Below, in pieces: positions 44,642 to 53,209 of a DNA stretch of 64,000 nucleotides. Within the stretch, counting starts at the first letter, position 1, and each line of letters begins with the position of its first letter. Source of the stretch: Ga0077555 sp050187415. GTDB taxonomy: Bacteria > Pseudomonadota > Alphaproteobacteria > Rhizobiales > Hyphomicrobiaceae. Position numbers and translations under genes: made by a program. Where the stretch lies: NCBI GenBank assembly GCA_050187415.1, contig JBFWXN010000009.1, forward strand, positions 1 to 64,000, in the 5' to 3' direction. Below the pieces are notes generated by a model. The model saw only the letters and a program-made list of their open reading frames with translations, did no database searches and was not told the origin of the DNA.

Positions 44642-45583
44642 ATGCCGACGCTGGCCGCTACTGAATTACTGGATCGCATGAGCCCGAAGCGGCCCGACAA
44701 GGCTTGGATCGATGGACAGCGGCACGACGAGCGGGCGCGATTCCTGATCCTGTGCGACCTGAAGCCCGTGGTCGTGCCCGCCGGGGCCGATCGATCGATT
44801 GGCGCGATCAAATGGTTGACCAGGGGCGATGTCACCCGGCTGCGGCTGCCGGAGGACGGGGCCATGTTCCTCGGCGTGAGTCGGGATGAGGGGGTTCCGC
44901 ACTTCGCGATAGCCCTCAGTGAGCATCAGACGCGTACCATTGCCGGTGCCGCCGAGGTGCTGCGCCCCGCGATTGATCTGCGGCCGCTCGCAATGCAGGG
45001 CGCCTTGACACCCGACGAGCAGTCGCTGGCCGGCCAGGCCCGCTCGCTCGCCCAATGGCACGAGAATTCCCGCTGTTGCGGCAAATGCGGTTCGACGACC
45101 CTTATCAAGGACGCCGGCTGGCGGCGCAAATGCTGGGGCTGCGGCCTCGATTGGTTCCCGCGTACCGATCCCGTGGTGATCATGCTCGTGACCGACGGCG
45201 AGCGCTGCATCCTTGCTCATGAGCACCGCTACGCGCCGGGCATGTACTCAACGCTTGCCGGTTTTCTCGAACCCGGCGAGGACATCGAGCACGCGGTTCG
45301 CCGCGAGGTGCTCGAGGAGACCGGCATCATCGTCGGTCGCGTCGATTACTATCGCAGCCAGCCCTGGCCCTTTCCCCATTCGCTCATGCTCGGCTGCATC
45401 GCGCACGCTGAGACGACCGAGCTCCATGTCGATTTGACGGAACTCGCGGACGCACGCTGGTTCTCACGCGCCGAGGCGCTCAGCATGATCGAGGGCACCC
45501 ACCCGGAAAAGCTGACGGCTCCCGGCCGTCACGCCATCGCCCACGTGCTCGTTCGCGCCTTCGTCGAGGGCAAGACGAGCTGA
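44642..45583 (+). CDS. nudC: NADH pyrophosphatase NudC
   Basis: Nudix hydrolase cleaving NAD(H), and NAD caps on RNA in E. coli, 313 residues. A four-Cys zinc ribbon (CCGKCG...CWGCG) is followed by the Nudix box GFLEPGEDIEHAVRREVLEETGI and the NudC-specific SQPWPFPHSLM. The ATG at 44642 has GGAAGGA about eight bases upstream. No operon partner is evident; the next gene starts 200 bp later. Confidence 0.95.
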   Translation: MPTLAATELLDRMSPKRPDKAWIDGQRHDERARFLILCDLKPVVVPAGADRSIGAIKWLTRGDVTRLRLPEDGAMFLGVSRDEGVPHFAIALSEHQTRTIAGAAEVLRPAIDLRPLAMQGALTPDEQSLAGQARSLAQWHENSRCCGKCGSTTLIKDAGWRRKCWGCGLDWFPRTDPVVIMLVTDGERCILAHEHRYAPGMYSTLAGFLEPGEDIEHAVRREVLEETGIIVGRVDYYRSQPWPFPHSLMLGCIAHAETTELHVDLTELADARWFSRAEALSMIEGTHPEKLTAPGRHAIAHVLVRAFVEGKTS

Positions 45584-45782
45584 GTGACGATGACCGCTCC
45601 CGTTTCGACTCTCTCGGCGGACGTGGATTTCGTGTGCGCTCCGCGCCCCGCCCAGTCATCGGACGGTCAACAGGTTGGCATCCCTTTTCCGGCCGCGTGC
45701 GCGGATGGGGAGTGGCATCGGACGGCGGGACGGCTTAGCCTGCCGCTACCGTCGAACAACCGCGAGCCGTGGATGCCGAGAC

Positions 45783-46673
45783 ATGAAAAGCCCTGTTACA
45801 TTCTACAGCGAAGGCCACAAGCTCACCGGCGACCTTTACCTCCCGGATGACCTGCCGAAGGGCGACAAGCGTGCCGGGATCGTGCTCTGCCACGGCTATA
45901 CCGGCGTCAAGGATCTCTACTTGCCCGACAACGCGCGCGTCCTGAACGATGCCGGTTATGTCGTGCTGACCTTCGACTACAAGGGCTGGGGCGAGAGCGA
46001 GGGCACGCGGAGCCGCCTTGCTCCGATGAGCCGGGTCGCCGACGTGCAGGCCGCCATGACCTTCCTTGGCCTCAACGCCAATGTCGATGCGGACCGTCTC
46101 GGCATTTACGGCACGAGCTACGGAGGCGCGACCGTCGTCTGGACCGCGGCCATCGATCCGCGGGTGAAATGCGTCGTCTCGTGCGTGGGCATCGGCAATG
46201 GAGCGCGCTGGATGCGGTCCGTGCGACGGCCCGACGAGTGGATCGATCTGCTGGCACGCTCGAAGCGGGATCGCGAGACGCGCGTGCTCACCGGCAAATC
46301 GGAGTACGTCGCACGCGAGGACGTCCTGCTGCCCGATCGGCAGTCGGCCGAACTTGCCGCGGCCGCACGCAAGAACAACCCCAACGCCGTCGGCACCATT
46401 CCGCTCGAATACATTGACGAAACGGCGCAGTTCAACCCGGAGTGGGTCGTCGACCGGATCGCGCCGCGGCCTCTACTGCTGATTACCACGGATGACGATC
46501 GCTTGGTCCCGCCGGAGGAATCGCAGGCGCTCTATGCCAAGGCAGGCGAGCCGAAAAAGCTCGTCACGCTTAACGGCTGGGGACACTATGAGGTCTATGC
46601 CGGTCGCGCCTTCGAGGAGGTGATGGGAGAGACGACGGCCTGGTTTCAGCGCTACCTGCCGAGCCGCGCCTGA
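45783..46673 (+). CDS. Alpha/beta hydrolase (acyl-peptidase/dienelactone-hydrolase-like)
   Basis: Soluble hydrolase of 296 residues. The nucleophile elbow is GTSYGG (in RLGIYGTSYGGATV); the acid is in TTDDDRLVPPEES and the His in GWGHYEVY. The oxyanion loop is LCHGYTGVKDLYLPD. The sequence begins MKSPVTFYSEGHKLTGDLYLP. Substrate is unknown; similar enzymes hydrolyse esters or peptides. It is convergent with ccr, whose terminator lies between. Confidence 0.82.
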   Translation: MKSPVTFYSEGHKLTGDLYLPDDLPKGDKRAGIVLCHGYTGVKDLYLPDNARVLNDAGYVVLTFDYKGWGESEGTRSRLAPMSRVADVQAAMTFLGLNANVDADRLGIYGTSYGGATVVWTAAIDPRVKCVVSCVGIGNGARWMRSVRRPDEWIDLLARSKRDRETRVLTGKSEYVAREDVLLPDRQSAELAAAARKNNPNAVGTIPLEYIDETAQFNPEWVVDRIAPRPLLLITTDDDRLVPPEESQALYAKAGEPKKLVTLNGWGHYEVYAGRAFEEVMGETTAWFQRYLPSRA

Positions 46674-46724
46674 TCACCACCGGTTGCGCCGCATCGAACG
46701 CGTGCGCGCCTGCGCGTTCTGCCG

Positions 46725-46758
46725 AGATAAAAAAGTGGCGCGGCTTTCTTCCCGCGCC
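46725..46758 (-). terminator. Intrinsic terminator of ccr
   Basis: On the minus strand GGCGCGG (46758-46752) pairs with CCGCGCC (46743-46737) and is followed by ACTTTTTTATC. It starts 28 bases after the ccr stop codon. Confidence 0.85.
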
Positions 46759-46786
46759 GTTTGCGATCATGCCTCGGCGTAGCCGG

Positions 46787-48097
46787 TCAGCCGAACCGGG
46801 CCTTGGAAACTTCCAGCACGTCCTCGTAGGTTCTCAAGCCCGTAATCGGCGCGTTGACGAGAACCGCCATGTTGCCGGGCTTGTGCTCATTTTTGCGCAT
46901 GCGCATGTGCGCCTTAGGGATCTGATCCCAGCCGAACACTTCCGACATACAAGGATCGATGCGCCTCTCGACGACCAGCTTGTTCGCTTGCGCCGCCTGC
47001 AAGAGATTGGCGAAATGACTGCCCTGAACGCGCTTCTGGTGCATCCAGAGATAGCGCGCGTCCATGGTCAGGTTATAGCCTGTCGTGCCGGCGCAGATCA
47101 CCACCATGCCGCCGCGCTTTACAACGAGTACAGAAACCGGAAACGTCGATTCACCCGGGTGCTCGAACACGAAGTCGACGTTGTTGCCTTTGCCGGTGAT
47201 TTCCCAGATCGCCTTCCCGAACTGGCGAGCTTCACTCATCCAGGCCTTTTCCTCCGCTGTACCGACCGGCGGTAGCTGGCCCCAGCACTTGAATTTCTTG
47301 CGGTTGATGACGCCCTTGGCGCCGAGCTGCATGACGAAATCGCGTTTGTCGTCCTCCGAGACGACCCCGATGGCGTTGGCACCTGCCGTCGCGCAGAGCT
47401 GGATCGCGAACGAGCCGAGACCGCCCGACGCGCCCCATACCAGAACGTTGTGACCAGGGCGCAGGATGTGCGGCCTATGCCCGAACAGCATTCTGTAGGC
47501 GGTAGCCAGCGTCAGCGTATAGCAGGCGCTTTCTTCCCACGTCAGATGTCTCGGCCTCTCCATGAGCTGCCGATCCTGTACCCGTGTGAACTGAGAGAAC
47601 GATCCGTCAGGCGTCTCGTATCCCCAGATGCGCTGCGACGGCGAGAACATCGGGTCACCGCCGTTGCACTCCTCGTCATCGCCGTCGTCCTGGTTGCAGT
47701 GAATGACGACCTCGTCGCCGACCTTCCAGCGTTTCACCTTCGACCCGACCGCCCAGACGATGCCGGAAGCATCGGAGCCAGCTATGTGAAACGGATTCTT
47801 GTGCACGTCGCGGATGGGTGAGATCGGCGTGCCGAGCGCCGCCCAGACGCCGTTGTAATTGACCCCGGCAGCCATCACGAGAACGAGCACGTCGTGGCTG
47901 TCGAGCTCCCAAGTCGGCACGACCTCGATCTGCATCGCCGTATCGGGCTCGCCGTGCCGCTCCTCGCGGATGGTCCAGGCATGCATCTTCGAAGGCACAT
48001 GCCCGAGGGGCGGAATTTCGCCGATCTCGTAGAGATCCTTCAGCGGCGTGGCCGGCGCCGAGGCGAAGTCCTCTTTTCTGGCGGCTGAGGTCGACAT
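46787..48097 (-). CDS. ccr: Crotonyl-CoA carboxylase/reductase
   Basis: Key enzyme of the ethylmalonyl-CoA pathway, reductively carboxylating crotonyl-CoA to (2S)-ethylmalonyl-CoA with NADPH and CO2; 436 residues. MDR-family fold with GASGGLGSFAIQLC as the nucleotide motif. Ccr-specific stretches include EIGEIPPLGHVPSKMHAW, HIAGSDASGIVWAVG and CNQDDGDDEECNGGDPMFSPSQRIWGYETPDGSF. The ATG at 48097 has GGGAG seven bases upstream. It is divergent from a small membrane protein and ecm. Identification is firm and implies an operating ethylmalonyl-CoA pathway. Confidence 0.96.
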   Translation of the reverse strand: MSTSAARKEDFASAPATPLKDLYEIGEIPPLGHVPSKMHAWTIREERHGEPDTAMQIEVVPTWELDSHDVLVLVMAAGVNYNGVWAALGTPISPIRDVHKNPFHIAGSDASGIVWAVGSKVKRWKVGDEVVIHCNQDDGDDEECNGGDPMFSPSQRIWGYETPDGSFSQFTRVQDRQLMERPRHLTWEESACYTLTLATAYRMLFGHRPHILRPGHNVLVWGASGGLGSFAIQLCATAGANAIGVVSEDDKRDFVMQLGAKGVINRKKFKCWGQLPPVGTAEEKAWMSEARQFGKAIWEITGKGNNVDFVFEHPGESTFPVSVLVVKRGGMVVICAGTTGYNLTMDARYLWMHQKRVQGSHFANLLQAAQANKLVVERRIDPCMSEVFGWDQIPKAHMRMRKNEHKPGNMAVLVNAPITGLRTYEDVLEVSKARFG

Positions 48098-48348
48098 GAT
48101 GCGTCTCCCGAATGACACGGATACCGCAGTGCAGCACTCGCACTGCACCACATTGCGGTGCGGTGCACAAGAGGCGCGCCACTCGCGCAAAAAATAAACA
48201 CTGTTTCCAGCACGGGCCCGGGCAATGCGGCCGTCGCCGGTGGAATGCTCATCGGGCTCGGCTGGGGAACCGCTGCCTTTAGCCTTTTGCAACCGCTTCG
48301 CATTACAGTCGTGCGCCGCCGGGCGAGGATTCGCAGAGGCAAAAGGCC
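48098..48348. promoter_or_regulatory. ccr divergent control region with inverted repeats
   Basis: Contains the inverted repeat GCAGTGC-N7-GCACTGC (48126-48132 and 48140-48146), an overlapping TGCACC...GGTGCA pair up to about 48170, and AAACA-C-TGTTT at 48196-48206. These lie 30-110 bases upstream of ccr and could bind a TetR-type (CcrR-like) or PccR-like regulator. No firm promoter hexamers were assigned. Confidence 0.4.
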
Positions 48349-48669
48349 ATGGCTCTCCTCTTCCACATTGCCGACATGCTCTGCACCGATCCGGTTTCCT
48401 TGGTCGTGCTTGGCACGCTCAGCGCCATATGTGCTGTGTACATGAAGAGGTTATCGGCGCAGTCCTGGCTGACGTTGCTTTATTTCCCCGTGCTGATGGC
48501 GGGGGCTCTACTTGCCGACGACACGGCAGTGGCGCTCGGCCTCTATGAGCCCCTCACGCCCGGCTCCAACGTGATTAGCGAGGGCTTGCCCAGCGTGCTG
48601 ATTGCCGGGTTGCTCGGTATGACGGTCACGGGTCTCACGTTGCTGGGGGCCATCCGGCGGTTTGGCTGA
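48349..48669 (+). CDS. Small membrane protein between ccr and ecm
   Basis: Predicted 106-residue inner-membrane protein with no family recognised. Hydrophobic segments at about residues 15-32, 40-58 and 81-100; a short acidic patch (ADDTA) and a Pro/Gly loop separate the last two. It starts 125 bp before ecm on the same strand and likely shares its transcript. The ATG at 48349 follows AAAAGG. Confidence 0.65.
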   Translation: MALLFHIADMLCTDPVSLVVLGTLSAICAVYMKRLSAQSWLTLLYFPVLMAGALLADDTAVALGLYEPLTPGSNVISEGLPSVLIAGLLGMTVTGLTLLGAIRRFG

Positions 48670-48793
48670 GGCGCGAACGTTCGCGGCTGCGAAGATCAAT
48701 TCGGCCGATTGTCGCCTCGCAGCAAAGTTGTCATACTGCGTCGCAGCATCGAGGACTGGCAAAGGGCTGGTCTGGCCGGTGGAGCGTGAGCCG

Positions 48794-50767
48794 ATGACCT
48801 CGACGAAACGGGACCAGCCTTGGATCTTCCGCACGTATTCGGGGCATTCGACGGCCGAGAAGTCGAATGCGCTTTACCGCTCGAACCTGTCGAAGGGCCA
48901 GACCGGCCTATCGATAGCGTTCGACCTGCCGACCCAGACCGGCTACGATCCCGACCATGTTCTTGCACGCGGCGAAGTCGGAAAGGTCGGCGTGCCGGTC
49001 GCACATTTCGGCGACATGCGGACGTTGCTCGATCAAATCCCGCTCGATCGCATGAACACGTCGATGACCATCAACGCCACCGCTGCGTGGCTGCTGGCCC
49101 TTTACGTGGCGGTCGCCGACGAGCAGGGCGCGCCTCGGACGAAGCTGACCGGCACCATTCAAAACGACATCATCAAGGAATATTTGTCTCGCGGTACGTA
49201 TGTGTTCCCGCCAGAGCCTTCTCTGAAGCTGGTTCAGGACACCATCCTATTTTCGTATCGCGAGATCCCCAAGTGGAACCCGACGAACGTGTGCTCCTAC
49301 CACCTGCAGGAGGCGGGCGCGACGCCTGTGCAGGAACTGGCCTTCGCGCTGGCGACCGCGATCGCTGTCCTCGATACGGTCAAGGCATCGGGTGAGGTGA
49401 AGGACGAGGACTTCCCGCAGGTGGTCGGGCGTATCTCGTTCTTCGTCAACGCAGGTCTCAAGTTCGTTACCGAAATCTGCAAGATGCGGGCCTTTACGGA
49501 GCTGTGGGACGAACTGTGCGCCACGCGCTACGGCGTCGGCGATGCTCGCCTGCGCCGCTTCCGCTACGGCGTGCAGGTGAACTCTCTGGGGCTGACCGAG
49601 CCCCAGGCCGAGAACAACGTCTATCGCATCCTGCTCGAAATGCTGGCCGTCACGCTGTCGAAGGACGCCCGCGCCCGCGCCGTCCAGCTTCCAGCCTGGA
49701 ACGAAGCGCTGGGCCTGCCGCGCCCGTGGGATCAGCAATGGTCTTTGCGCATGCAGCAGGTGGTCGCCTACGAGACCGATCTGCTGGACTATCCCGACAT
49801 TTTCGCCGGCTCGGCGGCGATCGCCGCCAAGGTCCAGGAGTTGAAGGCCGAGGCGAAGGACGAACTGGCACGTATCGAAAAGATGGGCGGCGCCGTCGCT
49901 GCCATCGACTACATGAAACGGCGTCTGGTCGAATCCAATTCCGAGCGCCTCCGCAGGATCGAATCCGGCGAGCAGGTCGTTGTCGGCGTCAATCGCTGGA
50001 CTGAAACCGAGCCATCGCCCCTCTCCACGGGTGATGGCTCCATCCTGACCGTCGACGAAGGCGTCGAGCGCGAGGCTATCGAGAAGCTCGGCGCTTGGCG
50101 CGATAGCCGCAATGCCGCCGCGGCCAAGGCGTCGCTCGCCGAATTGGAGCGCGCGGCACGGGACGGCCGCAACGTCATGGAACCGTCCATCGCCTGCGCC
50201 AAGGCAGGCGTGACGACAGGTGAATGGGGCGCGGCGCTACGTCGTGTCTTCGGCGAATATCGGGCGCCTACCGGCGTCGCCCAGGCGCGCAGCGCGTCCA
50301 CAGACGGCCTTTCCGACGTCCGCCGGCGCGTCGAGGCCGTCTCCGAGAAGCTCGGCCGCCGCGTCAAGCTTCTGGTCGGCAAGCCCGGCCTTGACGGCCA
50401 CTCGAATGGCGCCGAGCAGATCGCCGTGCGCGCGCGTGATTGCGGTATGGAGGTTGTCTACGAAGGCATCCGCCTCACGCCGTCCCAGATCGTCCGCGCC
50501 GCTGTCGATGAGAGCGCGCATGTCGTCGGCCTGTCGATCCTCTCCGGTTCGCACGTGCCTCTCGTGCGCGATGTCCTGGAACGTATGCGGGCCGAAGGGC
50601 TGGACGACGTGCCGGTCGTCATCGGCGGCATCATTCCGCCGGGCGATGCGGCCACCCTCAAGGCGCTGGGAGTTGCCGCGGTCTACACGCCGAAGGACTA
50701 CGATCTCAACGCCATCATGGCGGACATCGTTCGCCTGATCGAGAACAACGAAAGCGTCGCGGCCTGA
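48794..50767 (+). CDS. ecm: Ethylmalonyl-CoA mutase (B12-dependent)
   Basis: Adenosylcobalamin mutase converting (2R)-ethylmalonyl-CoA to methylsuccinyl-CoA, 657 residues. The barrel begins TSTKRDQPWIFRTYSGHSTAEKSNALYRSNLSKGQTGLSIAFDLPTQTGYD as in MeaA/Ecm; the C-terminal B12 domain has GKPGLDGHSNGAEQIA with the DxHxxG base-off motif, SILSGSH and VVIGGIIPPGD. Methylmalonyl-CoA mutase is the alternative, but the start, the length and the divergent ccr favour Ecm. The ATG at 48794 has GGAG about nine bases upstream. Confidence 0.92.
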   Translation: MTSTKRDQPWIFRTYSGHSTAEKSNALYRSNLSKGQTGLSIAFDLPTQTGYDPDHVLARGEVGKVGVPVAHFGDMRTLLDQIPLDRMNTSMTINATAAWLLALYVAVADEQGAPRTKLTGTIQNDIIKEYLSRGTYVFPPEPSLKLVQDTILFSYREIPKWNPTNVCSYHLQEAGATPVQELAFALATAIAVLDTVKASGEVKDEDFPQVVGRISFFVNAGLKFVTEICKMRAFTELWDELCATRYGVGDARLRRFRYGVQVNSLGLTEPQAENNVYRILLEMLAVTLSKDARARAVQLPAWNEALGLPRPWDQQWSLRMQQVVAYETDLLDYPDIFAGSAAIAAKVQELKAEAKDELARIEKMGGAVAAIDYMKRRLVESNSERLRRIESGEQVVVGVNRWTETEPSPLSTGDGSILTVDEGVEREAIEKLGAWRDSRNAAAAKASLAELERAARDGRNVMEPSIACAKAGVTTGEWGAALRRVFGEYRAPTGVAQARSASTDGLSDVRRRVEAVSEKLGRRVKLLVGKPGLDGHSNGAEQIAVRARDCGMEVVYEGIRLTPSQIVRAAVDESAHVVGLSILSGSHVPLVRDVLERMRAEGLDDVPVVIGGIIPPGDAATLKALGVAAVYTPKDYDLNAIMADIVRLIENNESVAA

Positions 50768-50846
50768 GTGAGCCGCTTGCAACGAGGCGGTACGGCGGCA
50801 GCCGGGCCCGACATTTCAATGCCCGCCCGTTTGTCCTGCGCTCGGC

Positions 50847-51929
50847 CTACATGCGATAGCGCTCGAGCGCTGCCAGATCGAGACGACAACCGTGGCCGGG
50901 ACGGTCGGATACGTGCGCGTAACCGCCTTCGATCCGCACACGATCTTGATAGGCCGGCTCGAACCACGGCATCACTTCGAGGAAAGTCGCGTTGCCGAGC
51001 GAGGCGAGGATCGGCAGGCTCATCTCGGTGAAAAGGTGCGATGAGACCGCCACGCCGCGATGCTCGGCCATGTGTGCACCCTTGATGAACTCGCCCACGC
51101 CGCCCATGCGCTGTAAATCCGGCATCAGCGTTTGGCAGCAGCGCATCTCGGCCATCTCGGCCATGCCGCGCGCGAGATATTCCGATTCTCCGCTGGCGAT
51201 TGGGATCGGACTCGCCGCTGCGATGTCGGCCTCGCCACGATGGTCGTAGTAGGGGATCGGCTCCTCGAACCACGTGAGATCGAACTCGGACAGCATCTTC
51301 GCAAGCCGAATGGCCGCCGGCACGTCGAGCGTCTGGTTGGCATCGACCATCAGTTTGACGTCGGGGCCGATCGCCTCGCGGACGGCTTTCACGCGGCTGA
51401 CGGTGACGCGATCGTCCCCCCGCGCAATCCTGAGCTTCATTGCACGGTAGCCGGCGCTGACGCGGTCTGCGGCTTCCCGCTGCAACGCGTCGATGGTCAT
51501 GGTGAGCCAGAGCCCGCCGCTCCAGTACACCGGAACCCTGTCGCGCACCGCCCCGAGCAGCTTGTGCATAGGGAGGCCGGCCGACTTCGCGCGGATGTCC
51601 CAAAGTGCCGTCTCGATCGCCGCCAGCGACATGATGAGCGGGCTCTTGTGCCCGAAGAACAGGGTATCGCTCAACGCCCTCTGGACGAACGCCCCGCTGA
51701 AATGCGGATCGAGCCCCTCCGCCAGTGGAGCCAGCGTCTCGACGCCCTCCAGCAGCATGCGCATCCGGCGACCGTTGAGCGTAAACGCCAGGCCTTCGCC
51801 GACGATCCCCGTGTCCGTCTCTGCGAGCACGGCCAGAATGCCGGCGGATCTGATCTCCCATCCACCCGCAAGGATCGGTGTCTCGAGCGGCACGTTGGCC
51901 GGGATCGTGGCGATGCGCGTCACCTTCAT
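50847..51929 (-). CDS. Enolase-superfamily enzyme, mandelate racemase subgroup
   Basis: Mg2+-dependent enzyme abstracting an alpha proton from a carboxylate, 360 residues. Metal ligands are in LMVDANQ, WFEEP and ASGES. The general bases are the K-x-R motif in AMKLRIA and the Asp-His dyad (MPDLQRMGG, then SSHLFTEMS), as in mandelate racemase. Arg in place of the second Lys of K-x-K may matter for specificity. Function could be racemisation, or dehydration of an acid sugar; no substrate can be named. Convergent with ecm. Confidence 0.85.
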   Translation of the reverse strand: MKVTRIATIPANVPLETPILAGGWEIRSAGILAVLAETDTGIVGEGLAFTLNGRRMRMLLEGVETLAPLAEGLDPHFSGAFVQRALSDTLFFGHKSPLIMSLAAIETALWDIRAKSAGLPMHKLLGAVRDRVPVYWSGGLWLTMTIDALQREAADRVSAGYRAMKLRIARGDDRVTVSRVKAVREAIGPDVKLMVDANQTLDVPAAIRLAKMLSEFDLTWFEEPIPYYDHRGEADIAAASPIPIASGESEYLARGMAEMAEMRCCQTLMPDLQRMGGVGEFIKGAHMAEHRGVAVSSHLFTEMSLPILASLGNATFLEVMPWFEPAYQDRVRIEGGYAHVSDRPGHGCRLDLAALERYRM

Positions 51930-52104
51930 CGGCGGCTCCGGACTGATGCGTCAGACCTTGAAGCCGACCCATGTCTTGGATCGGCCTCGTCGTCGCGTTC
52001 GGGCGCGACGACGAGGCTCTGTTCATGGCCTGCCAAGGCAACATTCGACCTGAAACGAGCTGTCAGCCTCGCACCGAGGCGTGGCGAAATTCAAGTCCGT
52101 TGCA

Positions 52105-52596
52105 TCAGGCCGAGCCGAGCGGCGTGCGTCGTGGCACCAGAATCTGGCCCGTGACCTGGAACACCAGTTCGCCATTCTGATTGAACCCCTCGCCCAGCGT
52201 CACCAGCAGCCCGCGCTCCGGGCGGTTTCCGAAGTTCGCCAGCTCCGCGATGGTTTGCCGGTAGGTTATCGTATCGCCAGCGAACACCGGCTTTGGCCAC
52301 TTGAGATCCTTGAAGCCGGGCGACGGCCCCCATCGGGCGATGTCCTCGCCGTTGGCCCTGGCCTTCGCCTCGCGTGCGAGGCGCGACCGGATGTTCAGAC
52401 CCGTGTAGATCGACACCGTCTGCCATCCGGAGGCGCACAGTGCGCCGAAGATCGAAGACTTGGCAGCCTTTTCGTCGAGATGAAACGGCTGCGGGTCATA
52501 TTTTGCGGCGAACTCTTTGATGTTCTCGGCCGTGAACGTGAAGCTCCCCAACGCCGTCTCACGGCCGATTTCGAGATCCTCGAAATAGGTGCTCAT
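52105..52596 (-). CDS. MaoC-family (R)-specific enoyl-CoA hydratase, second of a pair
   Basis: Single-hotdog hydratase, 163 residues. The hydratase-2 motif KYDPQPFHLDEKAAK holds the catalytic Asp and His with correct spacing. Its start overlaps the stop of the preceding MaoC gene (ATGA), so the two are translationally coupled and may form a heteromer. The neighbourhood suggests a role in a CoA-linked catabolic route. Confidence 0.87.
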   Translation of the reverse strand: MSTYFEDLEIGRETALGSFTFTAENIKEFAAKYDPQPFHLDEKAAKSSIFGALCASGWQTVSIYTGLNIRSRLAREAKARANGEDIARWGPSPGFKDLKWPKPVFAGDTITYRQTIAELANFGNRPERGLLVTLGEGFNQNGELVFQVTGQILVPRRTPLGSA

Positions 52597-53090
52597 GCCC
52601 GGCCTCCATTTGGGGTTGCGAGCGGGGTCGGATGACGCACTGCGATGAAGAACGAGTTCTCCATGGTCATCACCAGTTCGTCGTCCTGGTTGAACATCTC
52701 GTGCTGCATCTTGCAGATGCCGACGTTCGGCCGCGATCGCATCACGCGTTTCTCGACGCAGGTGGAGCGCGCTTTCAGCACGTGTCCCGGCCTCACCGGC
52801 TTCTTCCATTTCACTTCGTCGATGGCTGGTCCGCCCATCGAGGCCGAGTCCGCCAGCACGCCTTCGTAGAACATGCGCATGAACATCGCGCACGAGTGCC
52901 AGCCCGATGCGCAAAGACCCTTCACCAGAGATAGCTTCGCCGCTTCCTCGTCGATGTGATGAGGCTGTGGGTCGTAGGCGTGCGCGAAGGCAAAAATCTC
53001 ATCCTTGGTGACGGCATAGGCTCCGTATTCGAACGGCGCGCCGACCACGACGTCCTCGTAGTGGCGCTTTGCGCTTTCGTCTATTGCCAT
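52593..53090 (-). CDS. MaoC-family (R)-specific enoyl-CoA hydratase, first of a pair
   Basis: Single-hotdog hydratase, 165 residues, with AYDPQPHHIDEEAAK carrying the Asp-His dyad. It shares the order of motifs with its downstream partner, including GLCASGWHS against GALCASGWQT, so the two probably arose by duplication. Together (about 328 residues) they match the size of two-domain hydratases such as mesaconyl-CoA hydratase, although the sequence does not obviously match that enzyme. Confidence 0.87.
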   Translation of the reverse strand: MAIDESAKRHYEDVVVGAPFEYGAYAVTKDEIFAFAHAYDPQPHHIDEEAAKLSLVKGLCASGWHSCAMFMRMFYEGVLADSASMGGPAIDEVKWKKPVRPGHVLKARSTCVEKRVMRSRPNVGICKMQHEMFNQDDELVMTMENSFFIAVRHPTPLATPNGGRA

Positions 53091-53209
53091 GCGGAATGTC
53101 CTGGCTGTGGGCTGCTCTTGTCCGTGCAGGCGCGATGTGCGGGTCCGGCCTTACGCGCATAGGCGGCTCACGCCCCGCAGGGCTGTCGCCTGGCGCTACG
53201 CGATCCTGT

